Assembly: GCA_003529705.1 (NCBI GenBank) | Contig: DPVA01000011.1 | Span: forward strand, 501-10,475 | Source: Gammaproteobacteria bacterium | GTDB lineage: Bacteria; Pseudomonadota; Gammaproteobacteria; Arenicellales; UBA868 | Direction: 5' to 3' | DNA length: 9,975 nt | In this document: one piece after another, positions 6,515-9,975 of the stretch | How the letters are laid out: each line of letters starts with the position of its first letter | How positions within the stretch are numbered: the stretch's first letter is position 1 | Notes under the pieces: model-generated | The model's database searches: none | What the model was told of the DNA's origin: nothing | What the model saw: only the letters and a program-made list of their open reading frames with translations | Position numbers and translations under genes: made by a program

Positions 6515-7392
6515 TAGTCCCAAAGGCTTGCGGCGCCTAAAACGCCAGCGCTGTCGCCATTTAGATTGGGCCGAACTGGTGTTTCTAACACGGGGTTGAA
6601 CACATACCGAGCGATTCGGTCCGGCCCACTGTCATACAGTTGGCTGATCTTGGAAAGCCCGCCTCCCAGCACAATGACATGCGGGTCCAGAATATTAATT
6701 ACCCCGGCTAAGGCTTTGCCGAAACGCTCAAGCAAATTGTCGAGCGCCTGTTCGGCGATCGGGTTTTTCGCTTCCGCTTCACAGACCACGGCTTCGGGGG
6801 TAACCGCGGTAACGCCACCAAGGCGCCGGTAGTCCGCCAGAAATCCTGGACCAGACAGGTAGGTTTCAATACAGCCTCGCTGTCCGCAATAGCAGGATGG
6901 ACCGTCAGGGTTGATCGAATTGTGACCCCACTCACCTGCGATATGCTGTAACCCGGTATGCAGACGCTGGCGGATGACCATACCGCCCCCGACACCGGTG
7001 CCCATGATTACACCAAATACACTGGACATGCCCCGCCCGGCGCCCGACAGCGCTTCAGCCAGGGCGAAGCAGTTGGCATCGTTCTCGATGCGGACGGGCC
7101 GGCCCAGTCGGCTACTAAGATCTTCCTGAAAAGGTTCGCCAATCAGACATTGGGTATTCGAGTTCTTGATTCTGCCTTCGGCAGTCAGTGCCCCGGGCGC
7201 CGCGACACCCACAGAGCAATCCTGTCCGGCCTGAGCCTCCAGTTGATAGACCAGTGAGATGATCTGGTCAAGGATTGCCGAATAGCCGGCTTGACCTGGC
7301 GTCGGGTACCGTTTGCGACTTACAACACTGCCGCCACTATCCACCAGCACTCCCTCGGTTTTGGTGCCGCCGAGGTCAATACCGATTCGCAT
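6511..7392 (-). CDS. mak: ROK-family sugar kinase, probably fructokinase
   Basis: A 293-residue ROK kinase that most resembles E. coli fructokinase Mak, which phosphorylates fructose (and mannose weakly) with ATP to the 6-phosphate. The ATP-binding motif DLGGTKTE (6-13), catalytic Asp105 in [12 protein letters not shown], the phosphate loop GTGVGGG (131-137) and the zinc site His157, Cys167, Cys169, Cys174 in [19 protein letters not shown] are all present. Mak-like stretches include [15 protein letters not shown] and [24 protein letters not shown] near the C-terminus. It has no N-terminal helix-turn-helix, so it is a kinase and not a ROK repressor. It follows folE2 after 38 bp that contain a GC hairpin and no obvious Shine-Dalgarno. 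Glucose or N-acetyl-sugar kinase activity cannot be excluded from sequence. Confidence 0.88.
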   Translation of the reverse strand: MRIGIDLGGTKTEGVLVDSGGSVVSRKRYPTPGQAGYSAILDQIISLVYQLEAQAGQDCSVGVAAPGALTAEGRIKNSNTQCLIGEPFQEDLSSRLGRPVRIENDANCFALAEALSGAGRGMSSVFGVIMGTGVGGGMVIRQRLHTGLQHIAGEWGHNSINPDGPSCYCGQRGCIETYLSGPGFLADYRRLGGVTAVTPEAVVCEAEAKNPIAEQALDNLLERFGKALAGVINILDPHVIVLGGGLSKISQLYDSGPDRIARYVFNPVLETPVRPNLNGDSAGVLGAASLWDY

Positions 7393-7402
7393 GTGGGCGA
7401 GG

Positions 7403-7417
7403 CGGCGGGAACCGCCG
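7403..7417 (-). repeat. GC-rich hairpin between folE2 and the fructokinase
   Basis: Reading leftward, CGGCGG-TTC-CCGCCG forms a perfect 6-bp all-GC stem with a 3-nt loop, 13 bp after the folE2 stop and 10 bp before the kinase ATG. It is not followed by a run of T, so it is not a standard intrinsic terminator. It could attenuate transcription, stabilise the folE2 message, or occlude the kinase ribosome site. Confidence 0.5.
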
Positions 7418-7430
7418 GGGGAGGATTGCT

Positions 7431-8246
7431 TTATGAATCCCGATTGAAAGTAATCTGAGCGTAAGCCGAGTGATTATGAATTGACTCAAAGTTTTCGGCC
7501 TCAACGACATAGCGCTCGATGCGGTCATCCTGATTGAGACGACCCGCCACATCGCGCACCATGTCCTCGACAAATTTGGGATTCTCATAAGCCCTTTCAG
7601 TGACATATTTTTCATCGGGACGCTTCAAGAGGCCGTACAGTTCGCAACTGGCCTCCTGTTCTACGATATCGATGACTTCCTCGATCCAAATAAACGCTTT
7701 GGCCCCGACGCTGACGGTTACGTGGGAGCGTTGGTTATGCGCACCGTAGTCAGAAATCTTCTTTGAGCACGGACACAGGCTGGTGACGGGGACGACAACC
7801 CGGACCTCAGTCGATGCAGTATCTTCGGTTACCTCGCCGATGAAGGTCACCTGATAGTCCATAAGGCTCTTGACGCCAGTCACCGGGGCTGCCTTTTCCA
7901 GAAAAAACGGGAAGGACATTTCAATGTGACTTGTGCCTGCGTCCAGATGGTCTCGCGTTTCCTGCAGAATCGACCGGAAAGAGCGAACGGAGATTTCCCG
8001 TTCGTGTCGACTTAGGATCTCGACAAAGCGGGACATATGTGTCCCTTTGAAGTTGTGAGGCAGTTCAACGTACATGCTGAAGGTTGCTACGGTATTCTGC
8101 TCCAGGCCATTACGGTCCTGTATACGTACAGGATGGCGCAGGTCTTTTACACCGACCTTGTCTATCGTAATGTTTCTCGTATCAGGGCTACCCTGAACAT
8201 CAGCGATTTCAGCGCTGGTAGGCGCTGCGTCGTTGGCTTCTAACAT
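7431..8246 (-). CDS. folE2: GTP cyclohydrolase FolE2 (type IB)
   Basis: A 271-residue GTP cyclohydrolase IB, which opens and rearranges GTP to 7,8-dihydroneopterin triphosphate, the first step of tetrahydrofolate (and queuosine) synthesis. Unlike FolE1 it does not strictly need zinc. The FolE2 signature [20 protein letters not shown] is present with metal-site Cys158 and His170, spaced as in characterised FolE2 enzymes; GTHMSRF (68-74) and the C-terminal [17 protein letters not shown] are also typical. The ATG at 8244-8246 is preferred; a TTG at 8280-8282 would add 12 residues with no family counterpart ([12 protein letters not shown]) and lies inside a small inverted repeat. It follows dxs by 48 bp. 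No Zur box could be recognised in that gap, so it is probably expressed with dxs instead of being a zinc-starvation backup. Confidence 0.94.
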   Translation of the reverse strand: MLEANDAAPTSAEIADVQGSPDTRNITIDKVGVKDLRHPVRIQDRNGLEQNTVATFSMYVELPHNFKGTHMSRFVEILSRHEREISVRSFRSILQETRDHLDAGTSHIEMSFPFFLEKAAPVTGVKSLMDYQVTFIGEVTEDTASTEVRVVVPVTSLCPCSKKISDYGAHNQRSHVTVSVGAKAFIWIEEVIDIVEQEASCELYGLLKRPDEKYVTERAYENPKFVEDMVRDVAGRLNQDDRIERYVVEAENFESIHNHSAYAQITFNRDS

Positions 8247-8271
8247 GGTGGCGTTCGTGATCAAAATAGGT

Positions 8272-8290
8272 CGATAACACAATTTTATCG
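8272..8290 (-). repeat. Small inverted repeat between dxs and folE2
   Basis: CGATAA (8272-8277) and TTATCG (8285-8290) are exact complements around a 7-nt loop, beginning 4 bp after the dxs stop. The stem is AT-rich and weak and has no U-tail, so it is at most an RNA-processing or stability element between two cotranscribed genes; it may be chance. Confidence 0.3.
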
Positions 8291-8294
8291 CAGA

Positions 8295-9975
8295 TCATGC
8301 GCTGGAGCGTGAAGTCACCGACTGCAGAGGAAGTCGATGCTTAACCGCCTTGCAGATACCCACCGCGTCAAGCCCGCACTCGGCCAGGACTGCCGCAGGA
8401 TCACCCTGGTCTACGTGTTGATCAGGCAATCCCAGGGCTACTATTGGGGTTTCGCAGTCCGCTTCTGAGAGGGTCTGAGAGACACCGGCCCCCGCGCCTC
8501 CTAGAATCGTATTCTCTTCGATTGTCACCAGCAATTCATGCGACTCCGCGATGCTCAGAATTAGATCGACGTCCAGAGGTTTCACGCTCCGCATATTGAC
8601 GACAGTAGCGTTCAGAGTCTCGGCCGCTTCAAGCGCGGCGCTAAGCATTGTGCCGAAAGCAAGTAGGGCAACCCTTTTCCCCTCCCGGCGGATTTCGGCT
8701 TTCCCGATAGGAATCCGGCGCATGCCGACTGACTCGATTGCTCCTGGCCCGGATCCTCGCGGGTATCTGACAGCTGCAGGACCTTCATGCAGGAAAGCGC
8801 TGTAAAGCATATTCCGGCATTCCGCCTCATCTGATGGCGCAAAAATGACCATTCCGGGAACGCATCGTAGGAAGCTGAGATCGAACGCCCCCTGATGGGT
8901 TGGGCCATCCGCGCCCACTATTCCAGCCCGGTCAATAGCGAAGGTCACATCTAGGTGCTGCACGCTGATGTCATGAATTAATTGGTCATAGGCCCGCTGC
9001 AAGAAGGTCGAATAGATAGCCACCACGGGCTTGAGACCATCGCACGCGGTACCGGCGGCAAAGGTCAGCGCATGCTGTTCAGCAATACCGACATCAAAGT
9101 ATCGGTTCGGGTGCTGTTTCGAAAACCGTACCAGTCCCGACCCCTCCCGCATCGCAGGGGTGATGCCGATCAAACGATCATCGGCTTCCGCCATATCACA
9201 CAGCCAGTCACCGAATACTTGGGTATAGGTTCGTTTGCCGGATTTTTTCTCCACCTTTCCGGTGCTTGGGTCAAAGGGTCCGACTCCATGGAAGGCGATC
9301 GGTTGGCCTTCGGCCGGTTCAAAACCTTTTCCCTTCTGAGTAGCAATATGCAGAAACCGAGGCCCGCTCATCGCCTTCATGTTCTGTAGCGTTGCCACGA
9401 GTGTATGAAGATCGTGCCCATCAATCGGGCCGATGTAATTGAAGCCGAGTTCCTCAAACAGCGTGCTCGGCATGACCATTCCCTTAAGATGCTCTTCCCA
9501 TCGTCGAGCAAAGGCCTGCACGGGCGGAGCCGTACCGAGCACCGTTTTGCTTCCTTCCCGAACACTGGTGTACGCCCTGCCGGAAAGGATGCGGGCAAGA
9601 TAGTTCGACATGGCCCCAACATTTCGAGATATCGACATCTCGTTATCATTCAGAATGACAAGCAGGTCCGCATCCATGGCACCCGCGTTATAGAGCGCCT
9701 CCATTGCCTGGCCGGCTGTCAACGCGCCATCGCCAATTATGGCAACCACCTCGCGGCTTTGTTGATGGTGCCTGGCGGCGACCGCCATTCCCAATGCTGC
9801 GCTGATGGAGGTGCTCGAATGACCAGCTCCGAAACTGTCGTATTTGCTTTCGGCCCTTTTCAAGAAACCCGAAAGCCCTCCGGCTTTGCGGATGGTCCGC
9901 ATCGCGTCCCGCCGACCGGTGAGAATCTTGTGCGGATAGGCCTGGTGGCCAATATCCCAGACCAGGCGGTCACGG
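8295..9975 (-). CDS. dxs: 1-deoxy-D-xylulose-5-phosphate synthase, 3' part
   Basis: The visible 559 codons are about 90% of a Dxs (usually about 620 residues); the N-terminal end lies beyond the right edge. The frame stays open past the internal ATG at 9900-9902 to the window end, reading [24 protein letters not shown], a core Dxs sequence, so that ATG is not the start. Dxs condenses pyruvate and glyceraldehyde 3-phosphate with thiamine diphosphate, the first step of the MEP isoprenoid pathway, and also feeds thiamine and pyridoxal synthesis. Visible motifs are [15 protein letters not shown], the ThDP/Mg site [18 protein letters not shown] with [17 protein letters not shown], the pyrimidine-domain [11 protein letters not shown] with its catalytic glutamate, and [18 protein letters not shown]. 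The C-terminal transketolase domain is complete to the TGA. It is probably the lead gene here of a dxs-folE2-kinase transcript, perhaps preceded by ispA outside the window. Confidence 0.96.
   Translation of the reverse strand, partial: RDRLVWDIGHQAYPHKILTGRRDAMRTIRKAGGLSGFLKRAESKYDSFGAGHSSTSISAALGMAVAARHHQQSREVVAIIGDGALTAGQAMEALYNAGAMDADLLVILNDNEMSISRNVGAMSNYLARILSGRAYTSVREGSKTVLGTAPPVQAFARRWEEHLKGMVMPSTLFEELGFNYIGPIDGHDLHTLVATLQNMKAMSGPRFLHIATQKGKGFEPAEGQPIAFHGVGPFDPSTGKVEKKSGKRTYTQVFGDWLCDMAEADDRLIGITPAMREGSGLVRFSKQHPNRYFDVGIAEQHALTFAAGTACDGLKPVVAIYSTFLQRAYDQLIHDISVQHLDVTFAIDRAGIVGADGPTHQGAFDLSFLRCVPGMVIFAPSDEAECRNMLYSAFLHEGPAAVRYPRGSGPGAIESVGMRRIPIGKAEIRREGKRVALLAFGTMLSAALEAAETLNATVVNMRSVKPLDVDLILSIAESHELLVTIEENTILGGAGAGVSQTLSEADCETPIVALGLPDQHVDQGDPAAVLAECGLDAVGICKAVKHRLPLQSVTSRSSA

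Noticed and set aside
8247..8294. Zur operator before folE2
   Set aside because: The gap contains only the weak CGATAA/TTATCG repeat; no Zur-like palindrome with GTTATA-type half-sites could be recognised.
9900..9902. ATG as the start of dxs
   Set aside because: The same frame continues upstream to the window edge with conserved Dxs sequence ([15 protein letters not shown]), so this is an internal methionine of a gene cut by the window.

Overview
The window looks like ordinary chromosomal DNA from a moderately GC-rich proteobacterium. A gamma- or betaproteobacterium is most likely, judging from the leucine-catabolism (liu) operon arrangement, the dxs-folE2 gene pair and the E. coli-like fructokinase. 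This is inferred from gene content and order only; there is no rRNA to settle it. I see no mobile element, CRISPR array, tRNA or prophage gene.

Left third (1-3462, minus strand): the upstream half of a leucine/isovalerate catabolic operon, transcribed leftward in the order isovaleryl-CoA dehydrogenase, acetyl-CoA acetyltransferase (thiolase), a kappa-GST/2-hydroxychromene-2-carboxylate isomerase-like protein, and the 5' end of the methylcrotonoyl-CoA carboxylase carboxyltransferase subunit, which runs off the left edge. The gaps are 11, 32 and 17 bp, so this is one transcription unit. Dehydrogenase and carboxylase catalyse successive parts of isovaleryl-CoA breakdown, and the thiolase handles acetoacetyl-CoA at the end of the route. 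The isomerase-like protein has no place in the textbook pathway.

Middle (3463-6514): the divergent gap after the dehydrogenase holds a perfect 22-bp palindrome (3494-3515) whose two ends serve as plausible -35 boxes in both directions. It resembles, from memory, the operators of MerR-type liu regulators. Rightward from it run an ABHD10-like serine hydrolase, then xanthine phosphoribosyltransferase with its own likely promoter, an alkyltransferase-like DNA lesion-binding protein 12 bp downstream in the same frame, and a proline racemase/hydroxyproline epimerase-family protein with a Ser/Cys active-site pair.

Right third (6511-9975, minus strand): dxs (1-deoxy-xylulose-5-phosphate synthase, cut by the right edge), folE2 (type IB GTP cyclohydrolase) and a ROK-family fructokinase, transcribed leftward. 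The kinase and the racemase converge with a 4-bp overlap of their stop codons and no room for a terminator. The most interesting items are the bidirectional palindromic operator, the isomerase-like gene embedded in the liu operon, and the Ser/Cys proline racemase homologue without hydroxyproline-pathway neighbours. I found no clear sign of a wholly new multi-gene system.
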